A stretch of DNA of 64,000 nucleotides from Microbacterium sp. (GTDB lineage: Bacteria > Actinomycetota > Actinomycetes > Actinomycetales > Microbacteriaceae). This document shows positions 9,826 through 20,084 of the stretch, piece by piece. The DNA is taken from NCBI RefSeq assembly GCF_031178445.1, contig NZ_JAPSIY010000002.1, positions 310,001-374,000 on the forward strand, given 5' to 3'. Position 1 is the first letter of the stretch. Each line of letters opens with the position of its first letter. The notes below the pieces were generated by a model. It did not search any database, was not told the origin of the DNA, and saw only the letters and a program-made list of their open reading frames with translations. The position numbers and the translations under genes are program-made.

Positions 9826-11259
9826 ATGGGGATGGATGCTTCGCGCATCCGGGGGCGGCAGGGGAAGCGCTCGCGGGTCGGCGACCTCTGGGCGGATGTC
9901 TGGAGGTGGTGTCTTTTCGCGTGCGGCGTCGTCTTCGCGGTGTATCTGCTGCTCGACCGCGGCGTCCCGAACGGCGCCGTCACGGCATCCGTCATCGCTT
10001 GCCTGGCGATCGGAGTCGTGCTCACCACCGCCGAACCGCTGGCGATCGTCCTGATGGCGACACCTGCCCTACTGGTCACCGAGCGGCTCGGGGTCGGCAG
10101 CGTCGATCTCACCGTCTCGGATGCGGCGCTCGCAGCCGCGTTGGGGGCGGCGGTGCTGCTGGGGCGTCACGACTACAGCCCGCCGATGAGAACCCTGCTG
10201 TGGGCCAATCTGGGCTACCAGTTCTCGACGGTCTTCACGGTCATCGTGAATCCCTACTTGCAGAACACGATCGAATGGGTGCATGCCTGGCTGCTGGTCT
10301 CCGGCGCGCTGGTCGCCGGCTGGGTGGTAGGCCGAGCCGGGCGCGCCCGCCTGGTGTTCACCCTGTTCCTGGCGGCGACTGCTCTGATCGCGATCGGCAC
10401 GTTCGGCACGGCGATTGCGCAGACTGTGGCGGGGGAGCCCTTCCAAGCCGTCTACCCGGCCTGGCCCTGGCCGATGCACAAGAACTTCGCGGGCGGCATG
10501 CTGGCGTTCGGGGCCCTCGTCGCCTACGTCAACCCGCCTTGGGCGCGCATCGACTCGCGATGGGCGAGGGCGGCGTTCGTGATCTTCCTGATCGGGCTCG
10601 TGCTCACCCAATCGCGGCAGGCAGCCATCGGCCTCGCGATCGCACTGCTCGTGCACACCCTCCGTCGCGGGGCGGCCGACCACATCGTGCTCGTGCTCGT
10701 ACTGGCGATTCCCGGGGCGATCCTGGTGGTGCAGAGCGTGATCGAGCAGATCGACTCGCAGAACAAGTTCAACTCCTTTTACCAGCGGGTCGACTGGCTT
10801 CGCGAGGTGTACGCCCTCTGGAAGCACTCGCCGCTCTTCGGGCACGGGCTGCGCTACTGGTACGTGCACCCGACGGCCGATTTCCAGCCTCCACAGGCAG
10901 AGGTCGAGGTCGTGGCATCAGCCGGGATCTTCGGCCTGGTCGGGTTCGTCGCGATGTGGGCGGTCATGCTCGTCGTGCTGTGGCGTGTGAATCCCCAGTT
11001 CGGCATGCTCGCCTTCGGTCTGGTGCTCTCGCGCATCGTGCAGGCGCAGTTCGACCTGTTCTGGGTGGCGGCGCAGGTGTCGGTGCCATTCTTCCTGGCC
11101 GGGTTGTGCCTCGGCGCGCAGGCCCATGCCAGGGAGCAGCAGCCGGACACCGATCTGTGGGTGTCGCGGCGAAAGCGGAGTCGCCGCGCGATGGCGCGCG
11201 GCACGCTCGATCGGAGGCTGGCGAGAGCCGGGGTGCGGCCGGAGGAGCTGAGCGTATGA
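9826..11259 (+). CDS. O-antigen ligase / Wzy-like polymerase membrane protein
   Basis: Many TM segments; 'LTQSRQAAIGLAIALL', 'HSPLFGHGLRYWYVHPT' WaaL/Wzy-like region. Confidence 0.75.
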   Translation: MGMDASRIRGRQGKRSRVGDLWADVWRWCLFACGVVFAVYLLLDRGVPNGAVTASVIACLAIGVVLTTAEPLAIVLMATPALLVTERLGVGSVDLTVSDAALAAALGAAVLLGRHDYSPPMRTLLWANLGYQFSTVFTVIVNPYLQNTIEWVHAWLLVSGALVAGWVVGRAGRARLVFTLFLAATALIAIGTFGTAIAQTVAGEPFQAVYPAWPWPMHKNFAGGMLAFGALVAYVNPPWARIDSRWARAAFVIFLIGLVLTQSRQAAIGLAIALLVHTLRRGAADHIVLVLVLAIPGAILVVQSVIEQIDSQNKFNSFYQRVDWLREVYALWKHSPLFGHGLRYWYVHPTADFQPPQAEVEVVASAGIFGLVGFVAMWAVMLVVLWRVNPQFGMLAFGLVLSRIVQAQFDLFWVAAQVSVPFFLAGLCLGAQAHAREQQPDTDLWVSRRKRSRRAMARGTLDRRLARAGVRPEELSV

Positions 11260-11284
11260 TCAAGCACAACGAGGGGGCTTGGGG

Positions 11285-12913
11285 ATGAGGCTTCGTGATT
11301 ACGCCGGCGCGTTCCGACGGTATTGGCTCGCGATCATTCTGATGATGGCGGTGGGCGTTGGCATGGGCTACGGCTGGGCGAAGCTGCAGACCCCAGTGTA
11401 TGAAGCCGACGCCAGCGGTTACATCACCATCAGCGACCAGACTGACGAGTCGCTGTTCTCACCGGGGCAGGCGGACAGCCTCGCCAAGAGCAAAGTGCCC
11501 ACCTATCTCGACATGGCGACCTGGCGCTCCGTCGCACAGCACGCCGCCGATGAACTCGGACTATCGGCGTCGCCCGAAGCGCTGGTGCAGCGAATCGTGG
11601 TCGAGAACCCTGAGGGCACGGCGATTCTGAAGATCACGGCCAGTTCCGAATCGCCGACGTCTGCACGTGATCTCGCCTCAGCCTGGGTGACCGCGCTCGC
11701 GTCGGAGATCGATCGTGTTGAGGGCAGCGGCGAGCCCGGCAGCGCCGACATGACGATTCAGCTGGGGGAGTCGGCGTCGTTGCCCGGCGCGCCCATCTTC
11801 CCCGACACCGTGATGGCGATGATCGTCGGTCTGCTGCTCGGTCTGGGCGGTGGCGTCGCCTTCGCACTCGTCCGCGCAATCGCCGATCGTCGGCTACGAA
11901 GCGCCGACGACGTCGAGCAGCGGCTCAGCGTTCCGGTGGCGGGGACCCTGCCGGACGTCGGGACGCTGTCGGGCGGCAAGCGTCTGTATCGGCTGGACGA
12001 AGAGGTCACCGGCGTGAAGGCGCAGCGCGCCGATTTCGCGGTGCGGGAATCACTGCGGATGCTGCGCACCAACCTGCAGTTCATGAACGTCGACCATCCG
12101 CCGCGCACCATCATCGTTACGAGCGCGATGCCCGGTGAAGGCAAATCCACCGTGGCGGCGAACCTGGCTGGAACACTGGCCGCGAACGGGGCGCACGTGA
12201 TCCTCGTCGACGGGGATCTGCGCCGCCCGACCGTGGCCGACACGACCGGGGTCAACGGCGACATCGGGTTGACGGACGTGCTCGCGGGACGGATCGACAT
12301 CACGCAGGCGCTTCGACGCGTGAACGGCATCCCCAACCTCCTGGTGCTCCCAGCCGGGACGCTGCCGCCGAACCCGAGCGAACTGCTCGGCTCCGAGCGC
12401 ATGCACTCCCTGCTCAAGGATCTCGCCAAGCACGCGATGGTGATCGTCGATGCCCCTCCTCTGCTCGCCGTGACCGACGGCGCCGTATTGACCAGGCACG
12501 CGGACGGGGCACTCGTCGTCGTGTCGGCAGGACGCACCGGGTACGACGTCGTGGACAAGGCGATCGACGTGCTCGAGAAGATCCACGGACACGTGCTCGG
12601 CGTCGTGCTCAACCGTGTCCCGGTCACCGGCGGCACCTATGGCGGCGTGTACGCCTACGAGGCCGCCGGGGCCGAAGCCGACGACCGCCATGAGCGGCCG
12701 CAGGCCGAGGCGCATCCGCGTAAGAAGAAGACCGCCTCGACGAGGGGAGTGCCGGTGACGGCGGACTCCGCGTCGACTGCGCGTGCCGGATCGCGCGGGC
12801 GACGCCAGGCGTCCGCACCGCGACCGGCAGACAGTGATCTTCTCGACGAACTGTTCGACGATTCCCCGCCGGACACGGCGGTGGTGGGCCGCATCCCTGA
12901 TGGCGGGAAGTGA
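11285..12913 (+). CDS. Chain-length determinant (Wzz) / BY-kinase fusion (CpsD/EpsD-type)
   Basis: N-terminal Wzz TM domain; Walker A 'SAMPGEGKSTVAANLAGTLA', Walker A' 'ILVDGDLRRPT', 'VIVDAPPLLAVTDGAVL'. Alternative TTG start at 11279. Confidence 0.88.
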   Translation: MRLRDYAGAFRRYWLAIILMMAVGVGMGYGWAKLQTPVYEADASGYITISDQTDESLFSPGQADSLAKSKVPTYLDMATWRSVAQHAADELGLSASPEALVQRIVVENPEGTAILKITASSESPTSARDLASAWVTALASEIDRVEGSGEPGSADMTIQLGESASLPGAPIFPDTVMAMIVGLLLGLGGGVAFALVRAIADRRLRSADDVEQRLSVPVAGTLPDVGTLSGGKRLYRLDEEVTGVKAQRADFAVRESLRMLRTNLQFMNVDHPPRTIIVTSAMPGEGKSTVAANLAGTLAANGAHVILVDGDLRRPTVADTTGVNGDIGLTDVLAGRIDITQALRRVNGIPNLLVLPAGTLPPNPSELLGSERMHSLLKDLAKHAMVIVDAPPLLAVTDGAVLTRHADGALVVVSAGRTGYDVVDKAIDVLEKIHGHVLGVVLNRVPVTGGTYGGVYAYEAAGAEADDRHERPQAEAHPRKKKTASTRGVPVTADSASTARAGSRGRRQASAPRPADSDLLDELFDDSPPDTAVVGRIPDGGK

Positions 12914-14057
12914 TGCGGGGCGGCGCCACCGCATCGCGCTGATCTCGTCGTCGTACGCACCGCACGTCGGCGGGGTGGAGGAGCACGTCGCGCAGATCGC
13001 GGACGCCCTGCACGTCCGAGGTCACCAGGTCGAGGTGTGGACCGTCGACCGCGGGGCGCGTGCCGCGCCGACCGATACCGGAAAAGTGCCAGTGCGATAT
13101 CTGCCCACGCCCCTACCCGCCCGCCGACTCGGTGCACTGCTGAAGTATGCGTACACCGCTCCGGCGGCTCGACGAAGATGGAAGGCCGCCGCTGGCGCGC
13201 TGCAACCAGACGTGCTGGTCGTGCAGTGCTTCGGCCCGAACGGCGTGTACGCGCTGCGGCTGCATCGTCGGACAGGCATTCCGCTCGTGGTCGTGTCGCA
13301 CGGCGAGACCCTCGGAGACGACAACGCCGTTTTCGCTCGATCCAGGCTCTTGCGTTCCACGTTGCGGGATGCGCTCACGGCATCGGCCGCTCACGCCGCC
13401 CCCAGCCGCTACGTGCTGGACGATCTGACAGCAAGATTCGGCGCGCGTGTGGGCACGGTCATCCCGAACGGCGTCGCGGCGCTGCCGTCGATCGGGGATG
13501 TCGCCCGGCAGGATGATCTGCTCGTCGCCGTGGGCAGGCTCGGAAGAATGAAGGGATTCGACCTTCTCATCGATGCGGTCTCGCGCATCGACGACGTGAG
13601 ACTCGAGATCGTCGGCGACGGCCCTGAGCGAGACGCCCTGCAGCAGCGGATCGAATCCGCCGGTCTCAACTCGCGCGTGCGCCTGCTCGGCGAGCGGGAT
13701 GCTTCAGGCGTGGCCGAGCGCATCGCCGCGGCGACCGCGGTGGTGGTGCCCAGTCGTTCGGAGTCGTTCGGCATCGTCGCTCTGGAGGCGTGGCGCGGCG
13801 GCGCCCCGCTGCTGATGACCACTCGAGGGGGCGCGGCCGAGTTCGTGCGCGACGGCGAAGACGGCCTGCTGGTCGACCCGCTCGACATCGAAGCGCTCGC
13901 CACGACCATCCGGAGGCTGATCGCCGATGCCGGATTGCGCAGCAGGCTGGCCACCGCTGGAGCCGAGCGCGTACGTGCGTTCAGCTGGCCGCGCGTCGCC
14001 CTGCTGTACGAGATGATGCTCGACGCGATCCTCCGTCGCCCTCGGAACGGCGCGTGA
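12900..14057 (+). CDS. Glycosyltransferase GT4-like
   Basis: 'IALISSSYAPHVGGVEEHVAQIADAL', 'VAVGRLGRMKGFDLLIDAV', 'VPSRSESFGIVALEAWRGGAPLL'. Confidence 0.88.
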   Translation: MAGSDAGRRHRIALISSSYAPHVGGVEEHVAQIADALHVRGHQVEVWTVDRGARAAPTDTGKVPVRYLPTPLPARRLGALLKYAYTAPAARRRWKAAAGALQPDVLVVQCFGPNGVYALRLHRRTGIPLVVVSHGETLGDDNAVFARSRLLRSTLRDALTASAAHAAPSRYVLDDLTARFGARVGTVIPNGVAALPSIGDVARQDDLLVAVGRLGRMKGFDLLIDAVSRIDDVRLEIVGDGPERDALQQRIESAGLNSRVRLLGERDASGVAERIAAATAVVVPSRSESFGIVALEAWRGGAPLLMTTRGGAAEFVRDGEDGLLVDPLDIEALATTIRRLIADAGLRSRLATAGAERVRAFSWPRVALLYEMMLDAILRRPRNGA

Positions 14058-14058
14058 C

Positions 14059-14967
14059 GTGGCCGTTCTGAGGTACGAGGGCACGCTGCGCCGCCGCGCA
14101 CGCCAGCTGCGACGCTTCGCCACTGCGTTCACGGAGACTCGGTCGCGCACGTCGGGCGCTGTCGTCCCCACGTTCTGGTGGGACGGTCACCCCAACTTCG
14201 GCGATGACCTGACACCCATGCTGCTGCCGCGCTACGGACTGGTGCCCCTGTACCGCGAGCCCCGGGCGGCGCGCCTGGTCGGCGTCGGCAGTCTGCTCGA
14301 GTTCTTGCCGCGCGACTACTCGGGCGCGGTCTGGGGGACGGGGCTGATGAACGACGCGCCGCATCCGCTGGCCGACGCTGCCGTGCTCGCCGTGCGCGGA
14401 CCCCTCACCGCTGAACGCATCGGTGTCGAGGAGGAGCCCGCATATGGTGACCCCGGGCTGCTGGTCTCGCGCCACATCGCGCGACCAGCGGAGGACGGGC
14501 GGATCGTGGTCGTGCCACACGGCCACCATCGCGCCCACGAAGCGCTCGCGGCGCTCACCCGTCGGGCGGGAGATTTCGCGCGGACGGTCAACGTGCACCG
14601 GCGTGCGGCATCCGCCGTGCGTGAGATAGCCACCGGACGCGCGGTGGTCACCACCTCGCTGCACGGGCTCGTCACAGCCGACGCCTACGGCATCCCGGCG
14701 GTCTGGACGACCCTGGATCCGCCGCTGGGCGGCGGCGACTTCAAGTTCCGCGATTACGAGGCTGCGGTCACGCCCGGGCGCACCAGGTTCCGTCCCTTCG
14801 AGCAGGCCGCTTCGCTGGCAGAGCTCGTCGATGACGCGTGGGCGGCCGATACGGTCGTCGTCGACCGGCTCCGTGACGGTCTCGAAGCCGCGATCCGCGC
14901 GGCAGCCGATCTGGATCTCGGCCAGCATCCGTTTCCGCGAGGGGTGTGGAAGGGCCTGCGCGGGTGA
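14059..14967 (+). CDS. Polysaccharide pyruvyl transferase-like protein
   Basis: 'FWWDGHPNFGDDLTPMLLPRYG', 'VLAVRGPLTAERIG', 'AYGDPGLLVSR', 'VTTSLHGLVTADAYGIPAVW' match the pyruvyl transferase (PF04230-type) pattern. Confidence 0.75.
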   Translation: MAVLRYEGTLRRRARQLRRFATAFTETRSRTSGAVVPTFWWDGHPNFGDDLTPMLLPRYGLVPLYREPRAARLVGVGSLLEFLPRDYSGAVWGTGLMNDAPHPLADAAVLAVRGPLTAERIGVEEEPAYGDPGLLVSRHIARPAEDGRIVVVPHGHHRAHEALAALTRRAGDFARTVNVHRRAASAVREIATGRAVVTTSLHGLVTADAYGIPAVWTTLDPPLGGGDFKFRDYEAAVTPGRTRFRPFEQAASLAELVDDAWAADTVVVDRLRDGLEAAIRAAADLDLGQHPFPRGVWKGLRG

Positions 14968-14982
14968 ACGGCGCGGACGACT

Positions 14983-16044
14983 TCAGAATTGGTCCGCGAC
15001 CGCTCGCCACACAGCCGCGTGCCCCGCGGCGCTGCGTTCCCAGGTGAACTCCGCCGCGTGCATGCGACCTCCCCGCACCAGAGACGAGAGGGCGGGGTCG
15101 CCGGAGGTCGCGTCGGTGAGCCCCTGAGCGATCGAGGCGGCATCGGGTTCGACGAGGATCGCGTGACCGGCGGCGACCTCGGGCAGGCTGCTGGTGTTCG
15201 CGGCGACCACAGGCACGTTCGCCGCCATCGCCTCGAGCACGGGAAGGCCGAAGCCCTCGTACAGCGAGGGGACCACCACGGCTGCCGCCCCGGCGACGAG
15301 CTGAGGCATATCACCGTCGGGCAGGCGGCCCAGCAGTCGTACACCCGCCATGTTGTGGAAGAGTGCGGAGCGACGCGGATGCGGCGGGCCCGCGAGCAGC
15401 AGCGTCAGGTCGGGGCGGGCGCGCCGGACCGCGGGCCAGGCCTCTGCCAGGGCGGCGAGGTTCTTCCGTTCGGCCGCACCACCCGCGTGCAGCACGTACG
15501 GACCGTCTGCGCCCCACGCACGCCGCTGCACCGCAGTCGGAAGGGGCGCGTCGAAATAGCGCGGGTCGACGCCGTTGGGCACCACGTGCGGATCACTGAT
15601 GCCGAGGAAGTGGACGGCTTCGGCGGCGGTGAACGCCGAAACGCAGACCACCGCGGCGGAGCGACGCAGCTCATCTATGGCAGAAGGCACCGGAGCGGAC
15701 TCGTCCGCGAAACGCCAGGCCACGACGTCGTGCAACGTCACGACGTCGGCGTGCGGTGACGGGGGCAGCTCGAGCGCCATGCGGTGCGACACCGTGTCGC
15801 CGGCGTGCAGCATCCGGCCGACGGCACGTCGAACGGTCGGCGAGGCGCGCGCGATGCGGCCGAGCGGCAGGCGGCGGTTCCCCGGCAGTGCCGAGCGCAT
15901 CGAGCGCACCTCCAGCGTGCGCACGCGCCACGGCACTGGTGAGTCGAGCAGTGCCTCCGGTGCGCGGGCGATCACCTGTGCCTGATAGGCCTGCGCCCCC
16001 ATCGGCGTGCTCGTCACGATCGTGCTGATGGATAGCTGAGGCAT
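14983..16044 (-). CDS. Glycosyltransferase GT4-like
   Basis: 'SEYTGAER'-type GT-B motifs: 'YVLHAGGAAERKNLAALAEAW', 'VVPSLYEGFGLPVLEAMAANVPVVAANTSSLPEV'. Confidence 0.88.
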   Translation of the reverse strand: MPQLSISTIVTSTPMGAQAYQAQVIARAPEALLDSPVPWRVRTLEVRSMRSALPGNRRLPLGRIARASPTVRRAVGRMLHAGDTVSHRMALELPPSPHADVVTLHDVVAWRFADESAPVPSAIDELRRSAAVVCVSAFTAAEAVHFLGISDPHVVPNGVDPRYFDAPLPTAVQRRAWGADGPYVLHAGGAAERKNLAALAEAWPAVRRARPDLTLLLAGPPHPRRSALFHNMAGVRLLGRLPDGDMPQLVAGAAAVVVPSLYEGFGLPVLEAMAANVPVVAANTSSLPEVAAGHAILVEPDAASIAQGLTDATSGDPALSSLVRGGRMHAAEFTWERSAAGHAAVWRAVADQF

Positions 16045-16158
16045 ACGCGTCTCTCGTTGCGGGACCGGTGCCCCGAATCTAGCGCCCCGACGAATCACTC
16101 GGCCACCGCGTCGCTATAGTCGAGTCAACGTCGGTTCCGTGGGGGGATCGCCTGGGGA

Positions 16159-17136
16159 GTGGAGCACGAGGTGCGTGACGCCGTGGTGGTCGTGGCAACG
16201 TTCCGCAGGCCGGAACACGTGCGCGCATGCCTGCAGCATCTGGCGGCGCAGACCGTGCCTGCGAAGCGCATCGTCGTGGTGGATGCTTCGCCCGACACGC
16301 TCACAGCCGACGTGGTGGCGGATTTCCCCGGCGTGGAATACCGGCGCAACGACCTCGGGGCGGGAACGCTCGCGGCCTCGCGCGCGATAGGAGCGGTGGA
16401 CGCGACCGAGGAGGTCGTGGCGTTCATCGACGACGACGCGTATGCCGAACCCCAGTGGCTCGAGCGGCTGCTCGCCGCCTACGAGCCCTCCGACGTGGGC
16501 GCGGTGGGTGGACGTGCCCGCAACGGCAGGGAGGGCGAGGAGCACGACGGAGTGGATCGCATCGGGCGCTTCCTGCCCGATGGGAGGCTGACCGGCAACT
16601 TCGCGGCCGATCCCGGACGCACGGTCGATGTCGACCATATGCTCGGCGCCAACATGTCGGTGCGCACGCGGGCGCTGCACGAGATCGGCGGCATCCACGA
16701 CTACTACCCCGGCACCTGCCTGCGCGAGGACAGCGACCTCGCATTGCGCGTGCGTAGAGCCGGATACCGCATCGTGTACGCGCCGGATGCCGTGGTGCTG
16801 CACGTGGCCGGGGACTACGCCAAGGGCCGACGGTTCGATCTGCGCTACCGCTTCTATGGGGCACGCAATCATGTCATGCTGCTGCGCACCACGCTGGGTT
16901 GGACCGACCCCCACCTCTCGCGCTACCTGCTCTCGAACGGCGCCCGTATCGCCGCCGAAGCGGTCTCCGGCGTCACCGGCTGGCGATCCAAGCAAGGCGT
17001 CCGTGCCCGCCTGCGCGGCGTCGCCGGCGGCCTCACACGCGCGGCGACCGACCTCGTCGGCACCGCGTCGGGCCTGCTCGCGGCCCTCCGCCCGAACGAC
17101 CGGGCCCGTGCCGTCTACACGGGCGATCATCCGTGA
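16159..17136 (+). CDS. Glycosyltransferase family 2
   Basis: 'DAVVVVATFRRPEHVRACLQHLAAQ', 'VVAFIDDDAYAEPQWLERLL' GT-A DxD-type motif; start may be GTG 16171. Confidence 0.85.
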   Translation: MEHEVRDAVVVVATFRRPEHVRACLQHLAAQTVPAKRIVVVDASPDTLTADVVADFPGVEYRRNDLGAGTLAASRAIGAVDATEEVVAFIDDDAYAEPQWLERLLAAYEPSDVGAVGGRARNGREGEEHDGVDRIGRFLPDGRLTGNFAADPGRTVDVDHMLGANMSVRTRALHEIGGIHDYYPGTCLREDSDLALRVRRAGYRIVYAPDAVVLHVAGDYAKGRRFDLRYRFYGARNHVMLLRTTLGWTDPHLSRYLLSNGARIAAEAVSGVTGWRSKQGVRARLRGVAGGLTRAATDLVGTASGLLAALRPNDRARAVYTGDHP

Positions 17137-17342
17137 TCTGAGGGGATTGCCCTCGCTTCGAGTCGCGTACGCTCTGCCCGCGCAACGCGCGAGCCCAGAG
17201 GCGCGCACACGCGCACGCTGAACCGATATTCCCGATACCTGTTGCATACGCTGGCGATGCGCTACTCTGGCCCTGGAGTGCCTGCGGTGTTCTCGACTCT
17301 ATGGGGGAGTCGTGCCGAGGCAGACAATTGGGGAATACGCTC

Positions 17343-17873
17343 ATGGGCGAGAACTTGCAGAGCTCGAGCGACGGCATCAGCCGCCGCACCGTTACCAAGG
17401 CGATGGCGTGGGCTGTTCCCGCGATCGCGGTGGCAGCTCCGATACCGGCGTTCGCCAGTTCCGGAACTGTCACCATTCAGAGCGCTGGCGCGTGTAAGTC
17501 GCCCGGCCAGGGCAACAACTGTGCCGCTTGGAACAAGGGTTACGTCCTTGGCTTCGACGTCACCAACACCCACACGCACGCGATTCGTGTGACGTTCTCC
17601 GGCTTGGAGATCACCTCGGGCATCGGCAGCGAAGGCTGGTACCTGTTCAACAACGTGGTCATCGTCGATGCCTCCGGCACGGAAACCGTCGGCATCGGCC
17701 TCGACAACAACGGCACCAGCGAGCAGACGTCGGGCAGCGGCACGGTCGACGCCTACTGGGAGAACGTCGACGACCCGAGCGAGAACGGCACGATCTTCGA
17801 CATCCCGTTCTCGTTCAACAGCACCGCTCCCTGCGTGCAGACGTTCGGCACCAACTGCCCGCCGAACGGCTGA
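17343..17873 (+). CDS. Small secreted protein with Tat-type leader, Cys-containing
   Basis: ISRRTVTKAMAWAVPAIAVAAPIPAFASS leader; four Cys in mature part. Confidence 0.68.
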   Translation: MGENLQSSSDGISRRTVTKAMAWAVPAIAVAAPIPAFASSGTVTIQSAGACKSPGQGNNCAAWNKGYVLGFDVTNTHTHAIRVTFSGLEITSGIGSEGWYLFNNVVIVDASGTETVGIGLDNNGTSEQTSGSGTVDAYWENVDDPSENGTIFDIPFSFNSTAPCVQTFGTNCPPNG

Positions 17874-17895
17874 GCCCCGCTCGACGCCGGAACCG

Positions 17896-17927
17896 GCGGT
17901 CGTCCGGCGGTTCTACCGGACGACCGC
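17896..17927. terminator. Hairpin terminator candidate between convergent genes
   Basis: GCGGTCGTCCGG-N8-CCGGACGACCGC perfect 12-bp stem. Confidence 0.65.
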
Positions 17928-17949
17928 GTCCTCGGTGCGGGCGCGCGCC

Positions 17950-19047
17950 TCAGGGCCGCGGGAGGACCGCGCGGAACTCCTGCACGCGCGTCGACCAGTC
18001 CACGGCGTGGGCGTCCGCGCCCTCCGGGAACGAGGTCGTGCTGGGCACCTGGGATGCGACAGCATCCGCGAACGCCGCGCTCGGCGCGACCAGCACGCCC
18101 TGAGCGTCACGGAAGCCGGCCACCGGGGTCGACACGACGGGGCGCCCCACCGCCTGATACTCGTACAGCTTGAGCGGATCGAGGCTGTCGGTGAACGACG
18201 TCACGACGTGCGGCACCACGAGCACGTCTGCATGCTGCAGGTACCCGGGCACCTCGTCGCGCGCCCGCGGCCCCAGCACCACGGCGCCGGCCTGGCGCAC
18301 GCGCGCGGAATCCCGCGCTGTCCAGGCCTCGGGTCCGACGAACACCAGCGTGCCCCGGCCGCGTAGCGCCTGCGCCGTCGCCACGCACAACTGGACATCG
18401 ATGCGATCGCGATGCAGTGTGCCCAGGTACAGCGCATACGGCTCTGCGGGAGCATCCGCCGGTCGAGGGGCCGGCCGCAGATAGCGTGCAGTGTCGACCC
18501 CGTTGCGCACCAGCGTGATCCCGGGGCGCTGCTCCGTCTTGCGACGCACCAGCTCGGGAGAGCAGGCGACCACCGCGGCCGCCTCCCGCAGCAGCCACGC
18601 CTCGCCCTCGGCGATGCGTTGCCGCTCGCCTTCAGGACGGTCGGCGGACAGCCAGTCGTCGGTCATGTCGTAGAGCACCGGCCATCCCGAGCGCCGTGCG
18701 AGGTGAACGGATGCGGGGTCGTTGATCCACAGCACCGGGTGCCGCATGCCGAGTCGCAGCGCCGCCCGCTCGGTCACGCGAGCCAGGCGGTCGTCCGCGG
18801 TGCGATCCACCCTCCGCGGCAGCCACTTCACCGGGCGCAGCCCCCAGAGCCGCTCGTCGATGCGGCGCAGGCCGCTGCCCATCGCCGGTCGCCTGCCGTT
18901 GCGGACGTCGTGCAGCGGGTCGTCGGGCGGCTCCACGAACAGCACGCGGAGTTCGGGGTCGGCGGCCAGAAGCCCCGCCACCAGGTACTGATTGCGGCGC
19001 CACACGCCATCCCACGGCTCGAGTGAGAGCACAACCAGGTCGCTCAT
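17950..19047 (-). CDS. Glycosyltransferase GT4-like
   Basis: Start MSDLVVLSLEPWDGVWRRNQYLVAGLLAADP; 'DVLVVPHVVTSFTDSLDPLKLYEYQAVGRPVVSTPVAG'. Confidence 0.8.
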   Translation of the reverse strand: MSDLVVLSLEPWDGVWRRNQYLVAGLLAADPELRVLFVEPPDDPLHDVRNGRRPAMGSGLRRIDERLWGLRPVKWLPRRVDRTADDRLARVTERAALRLGMRHPVLWINDPASVHLARRSGWPVLYDMTDDWLSADRPEGERQRIAEGEAWLLREAAAVVACSPELVRRKTEQRPGITLVRNGVDTARYLRPAPRPADAPAEPYALYLGTLHRDRIDVQLCVATAQALRGRGTLVFVGPEAWTARDSARVRQAGAVVLGPRARDEVPGYLQHADVLVVPHVVTSFTDSLDPLKLYEYQAVGRPVVSTPVAGFRDAQGVLVAPSAAFADAVASQVPSTTSFPEGADAHAVDWSTRVQEFRAVLPRP

Positions 19048-20084
19048 GCGCGCCACCCGCGTTCCGTGGCCAGCTCGATCGCCCGCTCGTAGACCTTCTC
19101 GGTGCGCGCGACCTGCCCGGCGAGCGAGAACTCGGCGCGCGCGCGCTCGCGTGCCTCTGCGGCGAGGCGGGAACGTCGTGCGCCATCGGTCGCCAGCGTC
19201 CGCAGCGCATCGGCCGCGTCCTCGATGTCGCCGGGACGGAAGCCGCTGCGTTCGTCGAGTCCTGCCAGCACATCGAGATGTCCCGCCGATGCCGCCGCGA
19301 CCGGAGCGACGCCCGCCGCCATCGCCTCGAGCACCGCGAGTCCGAGTCCTTCGACATCGCACGGCGCCAGGAACAGCGATGCGCCGTCGAGCAGTGCCGG
19401 CAGATCTGCCCGGAACCCGAGCAGCCGTACGGAGGAGCCGACGCCGAGATCGTCCACCAGTCGCTGCAGCGCATCGCGCTGGGTCCCGTCGCCGGCGATG
19501 TCCAATCGCCAGCCGTCGTGCGCGAGGCCGGATGCCACGAAAGCACGGATGCCGACTTCGGTGCGTTTCTCGGGCTGCAGGCGCTGCGCCATCAGCACGA
19601 TCTTCCCGGGATGTGCCGCGGCCTCGGCGTGCGGTACCCCGGAGTGCACGACCGTAGAGGGAAGGCCCGTTGCGGCGGCCACGGCCGAACTGATTGCGAT
19701 CTCGGCGTCCACCGTGCGCCGCAGCAGCAGATCGACGGGGATGCCGATGACCCGGCCGCGACGCAGAGCGAAATGGCGCGTCGAGACCAGCGCCGCACCG
19801 CGGCGACCGCGCACGAGAGCGGCCGCCGCGTCGGCATCGGTCATGTGCGAGTTGATCACGTCGAGTCGGTGGCGACGGCGGCGCAGGGCGGCGACCCCGG
19901 CGCGCACGCCCTCGGCAGGCTCCCACGTCGCTCCGGCGGCGCGGAGCTGCTCCGGCATCCGTGTCGCCGCTCCGCCGGCGACGTGCACCACATGACCGCC
20001 GGCGGCCTGTGCGACGGCGAGACGCAGCACGAACTGCTCGACCCCTGCGAATCGGTCGGAGCAGACCAGGTGCATGATCTTCAT
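19044..20084 (-). CDS. Glycosyltransferase GT4-like
   Basis: 'HLVCSDRFAGVEQFVLRLAVAQ', 'LMAQRLQPEKRTEVGIRAF', 'LFLAPCDVEGLGLAVLEAMAAGVAPVAA'. Confidence 0.87.
   Translation of the reverse strand: MKIMHLVCSDRFAGVEQFVLRLAVAQAAGGHVVHVAGGAATRMPEQLRAAGATWEPAEGVRAGVAALRRRRHRLDVINSHMTDADAAAALVRGRRGAALVSTRHFALRRGRVIGIPVDLLLRRTVDAEIAISSAVAAATGLPSTVVHSGVPHAEAAAHPGKIVLMAQRLQPEKRTEVGIRAFVASGLAHDGWRLDIAGDGTQRDALQRLVDDLGVGSSVRLLGFRADLPALLDGASLFLAPCDVEGLGLAVLEAMAAGVAPVAAASAGHLDVLAGLDERSGFRPGDIEDAADALRTLATDGARRSRLAAEARERARAEFSLAGQVARTEKVYERAIELATERGWRA

Noticed and set aside
8946-11288. 780-aa + strand ORF spanning the Tat gene and wzy-like gene
   Set aside because: Arg/Gly/Ala-rich out-of-frame translation overlapping two better-supported genes (one antisense, one sense)
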